A stretch of 64,000 bases of DNA from contig NIOB01000006.1 of the NCBI GenBank assembly GCA_002189105.1, positions 620,001 through 684,000 of the forward strand, given 5' to 3'. Below are positions 54,421 to 63,115 of this stretch, one piece after another. The position numbers and the translations under genes are program-made. This DNA is from Saccharibacillus soli (GTDB taxonomy: Bacteria > Bacillota > Bacilli > Paenibacillales > Paenibacillaceae). The notes beneath the pieces were generated by a model that was not told the origin of the DNA, did not search any database, and saw only the letters and a list, made by a program, of their open reading frames with translations. Every line of letters begins with the position of its first letter. Positions within the stretch are counted from its first letter, which is position 1.

Positions 54421-54465
54421 AAGCCTGCCTGTTTCTTCTAATAGAGAAGCAGGTGGGCTTTTTTT
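54421..54465 (+). terminator. Terminator of gltB
   Basis: AAGCCTGCCTG (54421-54431) pairs with CAGGTGGGCTT (54450-54460), with two G-T pairs, followed by T. Confidence 0.85.
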
Positions 54466-54544
54466 CATAAATCCTCGAATGAAATGCTTCGCCTATGTTA
54501 CATTGGTAACGTAGGGGACTATTGGAAAAGGAGGAGGCATACAT

Positions 54545-55501
54545 ATGGACATACTCGAAAAAGCACCGACGGAGCCAAACGCGCCGCGAACAGGTGGAGA
54601 ACCACCGGTCGTCCGTTTTGAACGGGCGGTGAAAAGAATTGGACGCAAGACCATTATTGAAGGATTAACACTGGATGTACCATCGGGTCAGGTATTTGGC
54701 TTCCTCGGGCCGAATGGCTCGGGCAAAACGACCACGATCCGGATGATGACCGGACTGATGGCACCGAGCAGCGGAGATATTATGATCTGCGGTCACAGCA
54801 TCGTTCGGGAGTTTGAACGGGCAATCTCAAAGGTCGGAGCCATCGTCGAGAACCCTGAAATGTACAGTTATCTAAGCGGCTATCGCAATTTGCTGCAATA
54901 TGCCCGGATGCGCTCGGACGTGTCCAAGGAACGGGTGGATGAGGTTGTACGTTTTATGGGCTTGCAGAACCGGATTCATGATAAAGTTTCCACCTACTCG
55001 CTAGGTATGCGCCAGCGGCTGGGGGTTGCCCAGGCCATTCTGCACAAACCCAAACTGCTGATTCTCGACGAGCCAACCAACGGTCTCGATCCTCAGGGGA
55101 TACGTGAGCTGCGGGATTATCTGCGAACACTGACAAGGGAAGAGGGTACGACCGTCTTTGTCTCCAGTCACCTGCTCAGTGAGATGGAACTGATGTGTGA
55201 TTCGGTAGCGATCATCCAGGCAGGCAAGCTCATCGATGTGCGCGAACTGCACGGAGAAGCGGATACCGAGACGGCGATCGAGACCGAGTTTGACGTTGCG
55301 CGAATCGAAGAAGCGCTGGATCTGCTGGGCGGCGGAGAGATTCGCGGGGGACGCTTGGTGATTCGGACGAATCGGGAAGGGATTGCAGACATCAACACCC
55401 GTCTGGTGCAGGCAGGAATCCCGGTGTACGGTATCCGTCCGCTGACTCGTTCGCTGGAAGATCAATTCCTGGAGATGACGGGAGGCGGACAGATTGTTTA
55501 A
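54545..55501 (+). CDS. ABC transporter ATP-binding protein (ABC-2 type)
   Basis: 318 residues. Walker A GPNGSGKT (residues 55-62), signature YSLGMRQRLG near residue 150, Walker B LLILDEPTNGLDP, and an H-loop in VSSHLLSEME. The C-terminal 90 residues are a DrrA/BcrA-like regulatory part. Works with the permease that follows, whose start overlaps its stop. Substrate unknown; antibiotic or lipid-like compounds are common for this type. AGGAGG precedes the ATG. Confidence 0.95.
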   Translation: MDILEKAPTEPNAPRTGGEPPVVRFERAVKRIGRKTIIEGLTLDVPSGQVFGFLGPNGSGKTTTIRMMTGLMAPSSGDIMICGHSIVREFERAISKVGAIVENPEMYSYLSGYRNLLQYARMRSDVSKERVDEVVRFMGLQNRIHDKVSTYSLGMRQRLGVAQAILHKPKLLILDEPTNGLDPQGIRELRDYLRTLTREEGTTVFVSSHLLSEMELMCDSVAIIQAGKLIDVRELHGEADTETAIETEFDVARIEEALDLLGGGEIRGGRLVIRTNREGIADINTRLVQAGIPVYGIRPLTRSLEDQFLEMTGGGQIV

Positions 55502-56285
55502 TTTTTTCCAACTGGTGCATAATGAAAATATTAAGATTTATTCGCGTGTGCGAACCTGGGTGATGTTGGGGATTGTGCTGCTGACCTCACTGCTGATGCC
55601 TACGCTGTTTTACTTTATCGACAGTGGGGTGGGGATGTGGTCGGCACTGGGAGCGCTCCAACAGTTCTGGTTCCTGCCAACGGTGTTTGGCATTGCGATT
55701 GCTGCTGATTCGGTAGCCAGTGAGTTCTCGCGCGGCACGATCAAGCTGCTGCTGATTCGTCCATGGAATCGGATGAAAATTCTGCTGTCCAAATACGTAT
55801 CGACTGTGCTGTTCCTGCTGGCTGCCTATGCGTTGTTCATTTTGCCGGCATTGCCCCTGTCGGCGCTGCTGTTCCAGACGGCTGCTCCATCCGGTGCGGT
55901 AGGAGAAATTCTGAACAGCGTGGCTGGCAATATGGCAGACGAGTTCTGGCGCTCTCTGCTGCTGCGGATGATTCCGGGTGTTGTGTATATTACGATTGCT
56001 TTTACCTTCTCATCTGTATTCCGCAGCAATTCGCTGGCGCTCTCGTTGACCATGGTGATGATGTTTGTCGGCGGCCTGATTACGCTTGTGGTGAACCCGG
56101 CCAAATACGAGATCGGACGTTATCTGCTGTTCGCCAATCTCAATCTCACCCAGTACCTGTATTCGCCAACGGGTGAATATGGCGTCATGTCGCTTGGATT
56201 TTCGCTAATCGTACTGGCAGTCTATTATGTGGTGTTCCTGGTTGTGAGCTTCTGGGTATTCCAGAAAAGAGATGTGGCCGCCTAA
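55494..56285 (+). CDS. ABC-2 type transporter permease
   Basis: 263 residues from a TTG at 55494 (GGAGGCGG upstream), overlapping the ATPase stop by 8 bases. Six hydrophobic segments; the block SVASEFSRGTIKLLLIRPWNRMKILLSK is typical of ABC-2 permeases. Forms the membrane channel for the preceding ATPase. Confidence 0.93.
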   Translation: MFNFFQLVHNENIKIYSRVRTWVMLGIVLLTSLLMPTLFYFIDSGVGMWSALGALQQFWFLPTVFGIAIAADSVASEFSRGTIKLLLIRPWNRMKILLSKYVSTVLFLLAAYALFILPALPLSALLFQTAAPSGAVGEILNSVAGNMADEFWRSLLLRMIPGVVYITIAFTFSSVFRSNSLALSLTMVMMFVGGLITLVVNPAKYEIGRYLLFANLNLTQYLYSPTGEYGVMSLGFSLIVLAVYYVVFLVVSFWVFQKRDVAA

Positions 56286-56330
56286 CCGCTTGATCGAAGG
56301 AAAAGACAGAAACAGGCGAATCATCGCATC

Positions 56331-56374
56331 AAAATCCCGATTGGACTGCCCTGGCGGTTCCCTCTCGGGATTTT
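56331..56374 (+). terminator. Terminator of the ABC transporter operon
   Basis: AAAATCCCGA (56331-56340) pairs with TCGGGATTTT (56365-56374), with TTTT at the end of the stem. Confidence 0.8.
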
Positions 56375-56424
56375 ATTTGAGTGAGGATGAAATGAAGGAC
56401 AAGCGACTAAGGAGGAAGAGAAAG

Positions 56425-56634
56425 ATGGCAACTGGGCTGACTTGGGTGATTAATGCGTTTATGATCGTTTGGATTCTGTTGACGGGCTGGGCAATTGTAT
56501 CGCCCAAATCTTTTTGGAACAAGGTGCTGGGGCGAATGGTGGCGGTCGAGCCTAAAGGTGCTTTTTTTGCGATGATGCGGATTGTGGCTGCTTTTTTGCT
56601 TGTGGGAGGCGTATCGCTCTGGAACCGTCTCTAG
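56425..56634 (+). CDS. Small membrane protein, unknown
   Basis: 69 residues from ATG 56425, with TAAGGAGG 9 bases upstream; ATG 56392 is a weaker alternative. Two membrane segments at about 6-26 and 47-66, with a positively charged loop (SPKSFWNKVLGR) between them. No family recognised. It stands alone between the ABC operon and the tsa operon, with the next promoter just after its stop. Confidence 0.75.
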   Translation: MATGLTWVINAFMIVWILLTGWAIVSPKSFWNKVLGRMVAVEPKGAFFAMMRIVAAFLLVGGVSLWNRL

Positions 56635-56647
56635 TGGGGCACAAGTG

Positions 56648-56676
56648 TTGGCGTTCATTCCGTTGCACGCTATAAT
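56648..56676 (+). promoter_or_regulatory. Sigma-A type promoter of the tsa operon
   Basis: TTGGCG (56648-56653), 17-base spacer, TATAAT (56671-56676), 60 bases before the GTG of tsaE. Confidence 0.75.
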
Positions 56677-56736
56677 GAAGGAATCAACAAATCGGCAAGG
56701 CCGCCTGGCGCGGCTGAAGCCGCAGAGGAAGCGAAG

Positions 56737-57267
56737 GTGGAACGAAGCGTGCAAGCACAACCAAGCTGCCGCAGGGAGTGGATCTCGCGCGGTGAAGCAG
56801 ATACGGTGGCATTAGCCGAATATTTGGCCAGACGTGTACAGCCGGGCACGGTCATTACGCTGGATGGCGATCTGGGCGCGGGCAAGACCCGTTTCTCGCA
56901 GGGCTTCGCCGCCGCACTGGGGGTTAAAGGTGTGGTGAACAGTCCAACCTTTACGCTAATCAAGGAATACGAAGGCAGGCTGCCTCTCTATCATATGGAT
57001 GTCTATCGCATTACCCAGGACGAAGCAGAAGATCTGGGATTGGATGAATATTTTGAAGGAAGCGGCGTATCGCTGGTCGAATGGGCATCGCTCATCCCCG
57101 ACCTGCTGCCGGTGAACCGCTTGAGCCTGCGGATTGAACATGCGGGCGGCGACAGCCGCATCATCCAATGTGAAGGCATGGGCAGTCCGTATGCCCAGTG
57201 GGTAGACGAGCTGCCGCAGCAAGGCGAATTGAAGAAGAATGGAGAACCTGAAGATGGAAAAGCATAA
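56737..57267 (+). CDS. tsaE: tRNA threonylcarbamoyladenosine biosynthesis ATPase TsaE
   Basis: 176 residues from a GTG at 56737 (AGAGGAA upstream). Walker A GDLGAGKT at residues 44-51, the NSPTFTLIKEY block and Walker-type DVYRI near residue 88. It powers the TsaB-TsaD-TsaE complex that makes t6A at A37 of ANN-decoding tRNAs. First gene of tsaE-tsaB-rimI-tsaD; overlaps tsaB by 14 bases. Confidence 0.96.
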   Translation: MERSVQAQPSCRREWISRGEADTVALAEYLARRVQPGTVITLDGDLGAGKTRFSQGFAAALGVKGVVNSPTFTLIKEYEGRLPLYHMDVYRITQDEAEDLGLDEYFEGSGVSLVEWASLIPDLLPVNRLSLRIEHAGGDSRIIQCEGMGSPYAQWVDELPQQGELKKNGEPEDGKA

Positions 57268-58153
57268 CCGGTCGCAGGGCCGGATTCTGGCATTGGATAC
57301 TTCGAGCGCGGCTCAGGCTGTTGCGGTTATTGATGAATCCGGTGTCCGATTTGAGAGTAACAGTCTGGCCGAACGCAATCATTCGGTCAATCTGCTGCCG
57401 GAGATTGAGCGTGCACTGCGTGAATCCGGCACGGATAAACGCGAACTTGCAGGGATCGCCGTAGGCATCGGCCCCGGCTCTTATACAGGTGTACGGATTG
57501 CCGTGACCACGGCCAAGACCCTGGCCTGGGCGCTCAAGCTTCCTGTGGCGGCGGTATCGAGCCTGGAAGCGCAGGCGGCTTCCGGGTTGGAGGCGGCCGC
57601 TCCGCAGGGACGGGGCTGGATCGTGCCGCTGGTGGACGCGCGGCGGGGTCAGGCGTATACGGCGCTGTTTGCAGCGCCGGGCGCCGCAGCCGGATCGGCG
57701 GCCGCTTCGCAGGCCGCTCCGGGCAAGGCTGAAGCGGGCACCGAGTCGCCCGCCCAAGCCGAATCTCCATCGGCCGCCGCGGCCTCGGCGGGCAGCGCCG
57801 CCCAGCCGATGCTTGAGCGGCTGGCCGACGACGCCATTCTGCTCGTCGGCGATTGGACGGCCGCGATTGCCGGCCGTCTGAAGGAACTTCCGGCGGCAGA
57901 GCAGCCGGATTATATCTTGTTCACCGGAGAGACGGCGAAGCACGCCGAGACGGTGCTGGCGCTTGCCGAGCTGGCGGGAATCTCGCCGGAACGCGTACGG
58001 CTTCAGGACTGCGCGGCGGAAGGCCGCTGGATTGGAGCCATCGGCGCGCGCAAGCTTGCCGCAGGCGAGGCGTCGGAGCCGCACAGCCTGCTGCCAAACT
58101 ATACGCAGGTGACGGAAGCCGAAGCCAATCTGCTTCGCCGGGATCAGGCCTAG
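57254..58153 (+). CDS. tsaB: tRNA threonylcarbamoyladenosine biosynthesis protein TsaB
   Basis: 299 residues from ATG 57254 (GGAG at 10 bases); ATG 57239 is an alternative. ASKHA-like N-terminal half: RILALDTSSAAQAVAV, LLPEIERAL, then IGPGSYTGVRIAVTTAKTLAW (about 72-92). An Ala/Gly/Ser/Pro-rich insertion of about 45 residues (about 141-185) is unusual for TsaB and GC-rich. It scaffolds TsaD in t6A synthesis. Confidence 0.95.
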   Translation: MEKHNRSQGRILALDTSSAAQAVAVIDESGVRFESNSLAERNHSVNLLPEIERALRESGTDKRELAGIAVGIGPGSYTGVRIAVTTAKTLAWALKLPVAAVSSLEAQAASGLEAAAPQGRGWIVPLVDARRGQAYTALFAAPGAAAGSAAASQAAPGKAEAGTESPAQAESPSAAAASAGSAAQPMLERLADDAILLVGDWTAAIAGRLKELPAAEQPDYILFTGETAKHAETVLALAELAGISPERVRLQDCAAEGRWIGAIGARKLAAGEASEPHSLLPNYTQVTEAEANLLRRDQA

Positions 58154-58319
58154 CCGCCAACGTCATGGGAGCCAGACTTCTGGCCGAAACTTTTGAACGT
58201 GAGCGTGAGGTCAGGGTGCGATCTATCGGGCACGATGAGCTTCCGCATCGGATCTTGCAGCAGCTTCACCTCATCAAATTCACTATTCATATTAATCGTA
58301 CAGGAGAGGAGGCCGCTCC

Positions 58320-58847
58320 ATGCAGCATCAAGAAACCGATCCGCTACAGCCTTCGGATCGTTCCTCGGTGACTTTCCGCACCATGCGGCTTGAAGATATT
58401 CCCGATGTAATGGTCATTGAACATGAGTCATTTTCGCTTCCCTGGACGGAGCAGGCCTTCAAAAGCGAGATGACGCTCAATCATTTTGCCCGTTATCTGA
58501 TGATGGATGTAAACGGCACTCCGGCGGGCTATGCCGGCATGTGGACGGTCGTTGATGAAGCACATATCACAAATATTGCGGTGCGTACCGCTTACCGGGG
58601 GCGCAAGCTGGGTGAGCGGCTGCTTAGTGAACTGCTCGACCAGGCCCAGGCGCTGGGATTGGAGCGGGCAACGCTTGAAGTTCGCGTGAGCAATAGAGTG
58701 GCTCGAAACTTATATACCAAGATGGGGTTCCGGGAAGTCGGAATCCGCAAAGGCTATTACTCCGACAATAATGAAGATGCCGTCATCATGTGGATCGATC
58801 TGCATGAACATCCCTGGGCGGCTGGAGATACGGAAGGAAGCGTGTAA
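58320..58847 (+). CDS. rimI: Ribosomal protein S18 alanine N-acetyltransferase
   Basis: 175 residues. GNAT fold with the acetyl-CoA loop around VRTAYRGRKLGERLLSEL and the late NRVARNLYTKMGFREVG block; FSLPWTEQAF is the RimI-typical substrate loop. GAGGAGG precedes the ATG. Sits in the tsa operon in its usual place. The 166 bases before it after tsaB have no recognisable gene. Confidence 0.95.
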   Translation: MQHQETDPLQPSDRSSVTFRTMRLEDIPDVMVIEHESFSLPWTEQAFKSEMTLNHFARYLMMDVNGTPAGYAGMWTVVDEAHITNIAVRTAYRGRKLGERLLSELLDQAQALGLERATLEVRVSNRVARNLYTKMGFREVGIRKGYYSDNNEDAVIMWIDLHEHPWAAGDTEGSV

Positions 58848-58852
58848 CAACC

Positions 58853-59932
58853 ATGAGCAAGGCAACAGAAACAAATGCGGAAGGTGCGAATCAGGACGTG
58901 ACCTACATTCTCGCGGTGGAGACGAGCTGCGACGAAACTTCGGTAGCGATCGTCAAAAACGGACGGGAAGTGCTGGTCAACCTGGTCGCAAGCCAGATTG
59001 AGACCCATAAGGCGTTTGGCGGTGTCGTGCCGGAAGTGGCTTCACGTCAGCATGTGGAGTGTATCACGCTGCTGATGGAACAAGCCATTGCCGAGTCGGG
59101 TCTGGAACCGGATGAACTGACGGCGATTGCCGTTACGGAAGGGCCGGGGTTGGTTGGAGCGCTGCTGGTTGGCATCATGGCGGCCAAGGCTTTGGCCTTC
59201 GCACTGGATAAGCCGCTGATCGGTACGCATCATATTGCGGGTCACATCTATGCCAATCAATTGATCCAAGACATTCAATACCCAGCGATTGCCCTGGTTG
59301 TCTCCGGCGGGCATACCGAAATCGTGCGCATGGAGAGTGAAGGACGCTTCGAGGTTATGGGCCAGACACGGGATGACGCAGTGGGCGAAGCCTACGACAA
59401 GGTTGCGCGTTCCCTCGGATTTCCGTATCCGGGCGGCCCTCACGTGGATCGGGCAGCGCAGGAGGCCGATTCGGCGGTTCCGCTGCCTCGGGTATGGCTG
59501 GAGGAAGGCTCGTACGATTTCAGCCTCAGCGGTCTCAAGTCCGCGGTGCTGAATCTGGTCAATCAGAGCCGAATGAAAGGCGAAGAAGTCGATGCGGGCG
59601 GCATTGCACGGGGGTTCCAGGAATCCGTAGTGGAAGTGCTGGTCGGCAAGGGCATCCGTGCCGCGCACGAGTTCGGCGCCAAGCAGCTGCTGCTCTGCGG
59701 TGGGGTGGCGGCTAACGGCGGTCTGCGCAGCGCGTTGACGGAACGCTGCGCTGCGGAAGGGATTCCGCTGGCGATTCCGCCGATGAAATACTGCACGGAT
59801 AATGCAGCCATGATCGGAGCGGCTGCCTATATCAAATGGAAGCATGGGGAGATCAGCGATCTATATATCAAGGGTGAACCCGGTATGTCGCTGGAAGCCT
59901 GGTCGGTTGGACAGACATCGGCGCTCTCCTAG
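58853..59932 (+). CDS. tsaD: tRNA N6-adenosine threonylcarbamoyltransferase TsaD
   Basis: 359 residues. Metal-binding His127 and His131 in HHIAGH, N-terminal ILAVETSCDETS, the block VSGGHTEIV and the C-terminal CTDNAAMIGAAAY. Transfers the threonylcarbamoyl group to A37 of tRNA. Older name gcp/ydiE. Five bases after rimI, so cotranscribed. Confidence 0.97.
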   Translation: MSKATETNAEGANQDVTYILAVETSCDETSVAIVKNGREVLVNLVASQIETHKAFGGVVPEVASRQHVECITLLMEQAIAESGLEPDELTAIAVTEGPGLVGALLVGIMAAKALAFALDKPLIGTHHIAGHIYANQLIQDIQYPAIALVVSGGHTEIVRMESEGRFEVMGQTRDDAVGEAYDKVARSLGFPYPGGPHVDRAAQEADSAVPLPRVWLEEGSYDFSLSGLKSAVLNLVNQSRMKGEEVDAGGIARGFQESVVEVLVGKGIRAAHEFGAKQLLLCGGVAANGGLRSALTERCAAEGIPLAIPPMKYCTDNAAMIGAAAYIKWKHGEISDLYIKGEPGMSLEAWSVGQTSALS

Positions 59933-60027
59933 ATTTTCGCGCTTCGCTCAGTTGCATCAGTAAGGGTCAGCGGCTGGACTGGACTTGAGAAAGAAGCAAA
60001 CGTACAGGATTGGAGGAGAAGGTAGGC

Positions 60028-60525
60028 ATGGACATCAAGACCCGGATTGGACAAGTGACTGCGGAATCCTACGCCAGAGCCGGAAGTTTGGCGGCCTGTA
60101 TGGATCTGGGAAATCGAGGGTCGCTTGCGGAATTCATGGCGGAAGCGGATGAGCATTGGAGATCGGGAGAGATGCTGACGTTGACGTTTGATTATCCGGT
60201 TTATACGGTGTATGTCACATTCTCAACAGACGGAGTTTACCGCTCTGACAGTATGGAATTTGAACCGTCTGCCTTATCTGCGGATTCTTCTCTTCTTGCG
60301 TCCTTTCCCCGAACAGCCGGGGAGATGAGAGAGAAGATCGGGCAGGGAAGCTGGGACGCGAAGCGTTTTAATCTGGATCAGGAGACCGTCTATCTGCTGC
60401 CGAGCGGTATGACGGTGCACTATGTGGGAGAAGGAGAATCTGCACCGCTTGTGCGGATCGCGGGAGTTATGCTGGATTACGCAGCCACACATGCCTATCT
60501 GCGCAAGCTTTCCTCCATCGATTAG
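60028..60525 (+). CDS. Conserved-looking unknown protein after tsaD
   Basis: 165 residues from ATG 60028, chosen because GGAGGAG lies upstream; a TTG at 60010 is less likely. Alpha/beta composition: YPVYTVYVTFSTDGVY (about 60-75), then helices ending in AATHAYLRKLSSID. No signal, membrane segment or named domain recognised. Followed by a terminator, so it ends the tsa operon or is a separate unit. Confidence 0.7.
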   Translation: MDIKTRIGQVTAESYARAGSLAACMDLGNRGSLAEFMAEADEHWRSGEMLTLTFDYPVYTVYVTFSTDGVYRSDSMEFEPSALSADSSLLASFPRTAGEMREKIGQGSWDAKRFNLDQETVYLLPSGMTVHYVGEGESAPLVRIAGVMLDYAATHAYLRKLSSID

Positions 60526-60574
60526 ATGAATAAGGAGCAGGGAATCCCGTTTCTCATTCCTTCTGCTTCATGTC

Positions 60575-60612
60575 ACACCCGGGGCGGCTTGCCGTATGCT
60601 CCGGGTGTTTTT
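60575..60612 (+). terminator. Terminator after the tsa operon
   Basis: ACACCCGG (60575-60582) pairs with CCGGGTGT (60601-60608), inner GGC/GCC pairing, followed by TTTT. Confidence 0.88.
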
Positions 60613-60710
60613 GTATTGATGATGTAGATAAAGAGAGTGTAAATATACATTAATTGAGACCGGAGCGTTTAACGCACGTTTTACCTGCACTTGTCAATCC
60701 CTGAATAATG

Positions 60711-60958
60711 TTATCCACATATCCCCCTTCAATTGTGAGTAAACGCTTTAAGTCCTTGCCAGGTAAAGAGTCGTGTTGGCCTGCAAAAGGGGATATGTTT
60801 TTCAAAATGAGAGGTCAAAATCTGTGGATAATGTGGATAATAAAGTGGATAAAATTGGTTTCGAGCTGGGAAAGGCGTCTTGAAGCGCAAAAAACCGGCC
60901 GAAACGGCCGGTTAGCAAGCAGATTATGGGGAATGAATGTGGATAACATGGTGGATAA
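60711..60958. other. DnaA-box cluster
   Basis: Four exact copies of TTATCCACA or its complement: 60711-60719, 60823-60831, 60832-60840 and 60938-60946, plus near matches at 60844-60852 and 60950-60958. The second and third stand head to tail with no gap. This lies in the 466-base gap between the unknown gene and the ABC-F gene. No dnaA, dnaN or AT-rich unwinding region is next to it, so it is a regulatory cluster rather than the chromosome origin. Confidence 0.85.
60889..60913 (-). terminator. Terminator of the ABC-F gene
   Basis: On the minus strand AACCGGCCG, 3-base loop, CGGCCGGTT, then six T. It lies inside the DnaA-box cluster. Confidence 0.9.
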
Positions 60959-60991
60959 GAGGGACAAATATAAAATGCCCTTGACAAAAAA

Positions 60992-62950
60992 TTATTCAGC
61001 CGCGAGTGTCTCCCATTCATCATAGGCAGCCGCCAGCTCTGTTTTATGCGTATCGATGGCAGTCTGACGTTCTTGAATCGCCATGTAATCTTCGTAAATT
61101 TCCGGAAGTGTAAGCTCCAGTTCAAGCGCAGCTATGGAACTTTCCAATTCGGCAATCAGAGTCTCCAGCTGTTCCATCCGGCGCTGGCGATTTCGTTCCT
61201 CGCGTTTGGCCTGTTTGCTCTCCTCGAACGAGACCTGCGTATTTTTGGCTTCGTCAGCCGAAGCTGCTTGCGCAGCCGCCGTTTTCGATTTGCCTGCGCT
61301 GAGAATGGAGGCTTCACGGGCGATCTCTTCCAGCTCCTGCTTTTTCTCAACATAGTCATCGTAGTTGCCCAGATAGCCGGTGATTCCGACAGGACTCAGT
61401 TCGATCACTCGTTCGGCCATCTTGTTCAGGAAGTAACGGTCGTGGGAAATAAACAGCAGCGTGCCATCGAAGTCGAGAAGCGCCGATTCCAGCACTTCCT
61501 TGCTGAACAGATCCAGATGGTTGGTCGGTTCGTCCAGAATCAGGGTGTTGGCTTCCAGAAGCATCAGCTTGGCGAGCAGCACGCGGGCCTTTTCGCCACC
61601 GCTTAGAGCCGAGATTCGTTTGAGCACGTCTTCACCGCTGAACAGGAAGTTGCCCAGCACTGTGCGAATCCGTGCCTCTTCCATATGCGGGTAAGTGCTC
61701 CACAGTTCTTCCAGTACCGTGTTTTGCGGAGTCAGCGTGTCCTGATCCTGATCGTAGTAGCCGATTTGAACCTTGGTTCCCCAGTTTATCCGTCCTTCGT
61801 CGGGCTTGAGCTTGCCGATCAGCGTCTTGAGCAGCGTGGACTTGCCCACGCCGTTGGGACCAATCAGGGCAACCGTCTCCCCGCGATTCAAAGCAAACGA
61901 AGCATGGCGGAACAGCGGTTCCTGTCCTTCATAAGAAGCCGCCAGGCGATCGACCTGAAGCACGTCCTTACCCGACGTATAGGCGCTCTGGAATGAGAAA
62001 TTGGCGCGTTTGAGATCACCGGCCGGACGATCCAGACGATCCATTTTCTCCAGTGCTTTTCGGCGGCTCTGTGCACGTTTGGTGGTCGAAGCGCGGACGA
62101 TATTTTGCTGAATGAACGCTTCCATCTTGGCGATCTCGCCCTGTTGTTTCTCGTATTGCTTCAGCTCCGCTTCATATTCGGCAGCCTTCAACTCGGTATA
62201 TCGGCTGTAGTTGCCGGTATATCGGCGTGCCCGGTGACGTTCAATCTCTACGATAGCGGTGACCGTCTTGTCGAGGAAATAGCGGTCGTGAGAGACGATC
62301 AGCAGGCCGCCCTCATAGCTGCGCAGATAGTCCTCCAGCCAGGTTAACGTCTCGATGTCCAGGTGGTTGGTCGGTTCGTCAAGCATGAGCAGATCAGGCG
62401 CCTGAAGCAGCATCTTGGCCAGAGCAAGGCGGGTACGCTGTCCGCCGCTCAGGGTCGAGACAATGGTCTCCGGATCGAATTCGCCGAACCCCATGCCGTG
62501 CAGCACGCTGCGAATCTTCGTGCCCATCTCATAACCCCCGCGGTCGCGGAACCAGTCCGAACGCATGGCGTAACGATTCAGCAGATCCTGATACTCTTTG
62601 CTTTGTTCGGAATGGGAGGAACCTTCGGTGATCTCAAGTTCCATCTCACGGATTTCGCGCTCCGCATCCAGCAGGTCGGCGAAGACGTCCAGCATCTCTG
62701 CCTGAATCGTCCGATCCGATTGTAGACCGCTGTTTTGGGCGAGATACCCGATCGTCGTTTCTTTGTTTTTAAAAATCTGGCCTTCGTCATATGACATCTC
62801 GCCGGCCAAGATCTTGAGCAGCGTGGATTTGCCTGCGCCGTTTACCCCGACGAGACCGATGCGTTCACGCTCCAAGATTTGAAAAGTGATGCCTTCCAGA
62901 ATACTCTGGACGCCGTATCTTTTGGCGATTCCTGTGGCTTGCAGCAGCAT
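60992..62950 (-). CDS. ABC-F family ATPase (YdiF-like)
   Basis: 652 residues with two ABC domains and no membrane segments. Walker A one GVNGAGKS (residues 35-42), signature LSGGQRTRLALAKMLL; the interdomain linker with QQNIVRASTTKRAQSRRKALEKM; second domain GPNGVGKS with signature LSGGEKARVLLAKLML; C-terminal coiled coil. ABC-F proteins act on the ribosome at the E site, for translation or antibiotic protection. Convergent on the tsa operon as in Bacillus. GGAGGA precedes the ATG. Confidence 0.95.
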   Translation of the reverse strand: MLLQATGIAKRYGVQSILEGITFQILERERIGLVGVNGAGKSTLLKILAGEMSYDEGQIFKNKETTIGYLAQNSGLQSDRTIQAEMLDVFADLLDAEREIREMELEITEGSSHSEQSKEYQDLLNRYAMRSDWFRDRGGYEMGTKIRSVLHGMGFGEFDPETIVSTLSGGQRTRLALAKMLLQAPDLLMLDEPTNHLDIETLTWLEDYLRSYEGGLLIVSHDRYFLDKTVTAIVEIERHRARRYTGNYSRYTELKAAEYEAELKQYEKQQGEIAKMEAFIQQNIVRASTTKRAQSRRKALEKMDRLDRPAGDLKRANFSFQSAYTSGKDVLQVDRLAASYEGQEPLFRHASFALNRGETVALIGPNGVGKSTLLKTLIGKLKPDEGRINWGTKVQIGYYDQDQDTLTPQNTVLEELWSTYPHMEEARIRTVLGNFLFSGEDVLKRISALSGGEKARVLLAKLMLLEANTLILDEPTNHLDLFSKEVLESALLDFDGTLLFISHDRYFLNKMAERVIELSPVGITGYLGNYDDYVEKKQELEEIAREASILSAGKSKTAAAQAASADEAKNTQVSFEESKQAKREERNRQRRMEQLETLIAELESSIAALELELTLPEIYEDYMAIQERQTAIDTHKTELAAAYDEWETLAAE

Positions 62951-63115
62951 GATTCCAAGTCCTCCGTGCTTTTGATTAATAGTCTTTTGTGTTTTTATTC
63001 TACATTAATGCGCCTCAAAAACCAAAACGACTGTATGATTTTTTGTCAAAAAGAGCGGGATGTGCTTTTGGCAGGGCGGGAGCGGTGGTTATTTGCGTGA
63101 AACAATGATAAACTT

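Noticed and set aside
60616-60991. Chromosome origin at the DnaA-box cluster
   Set aside because: No dnaA/dnaN, rpmH or clear AT-rich unwinding element is nearby; gene context is the tsa/ABC-F region.
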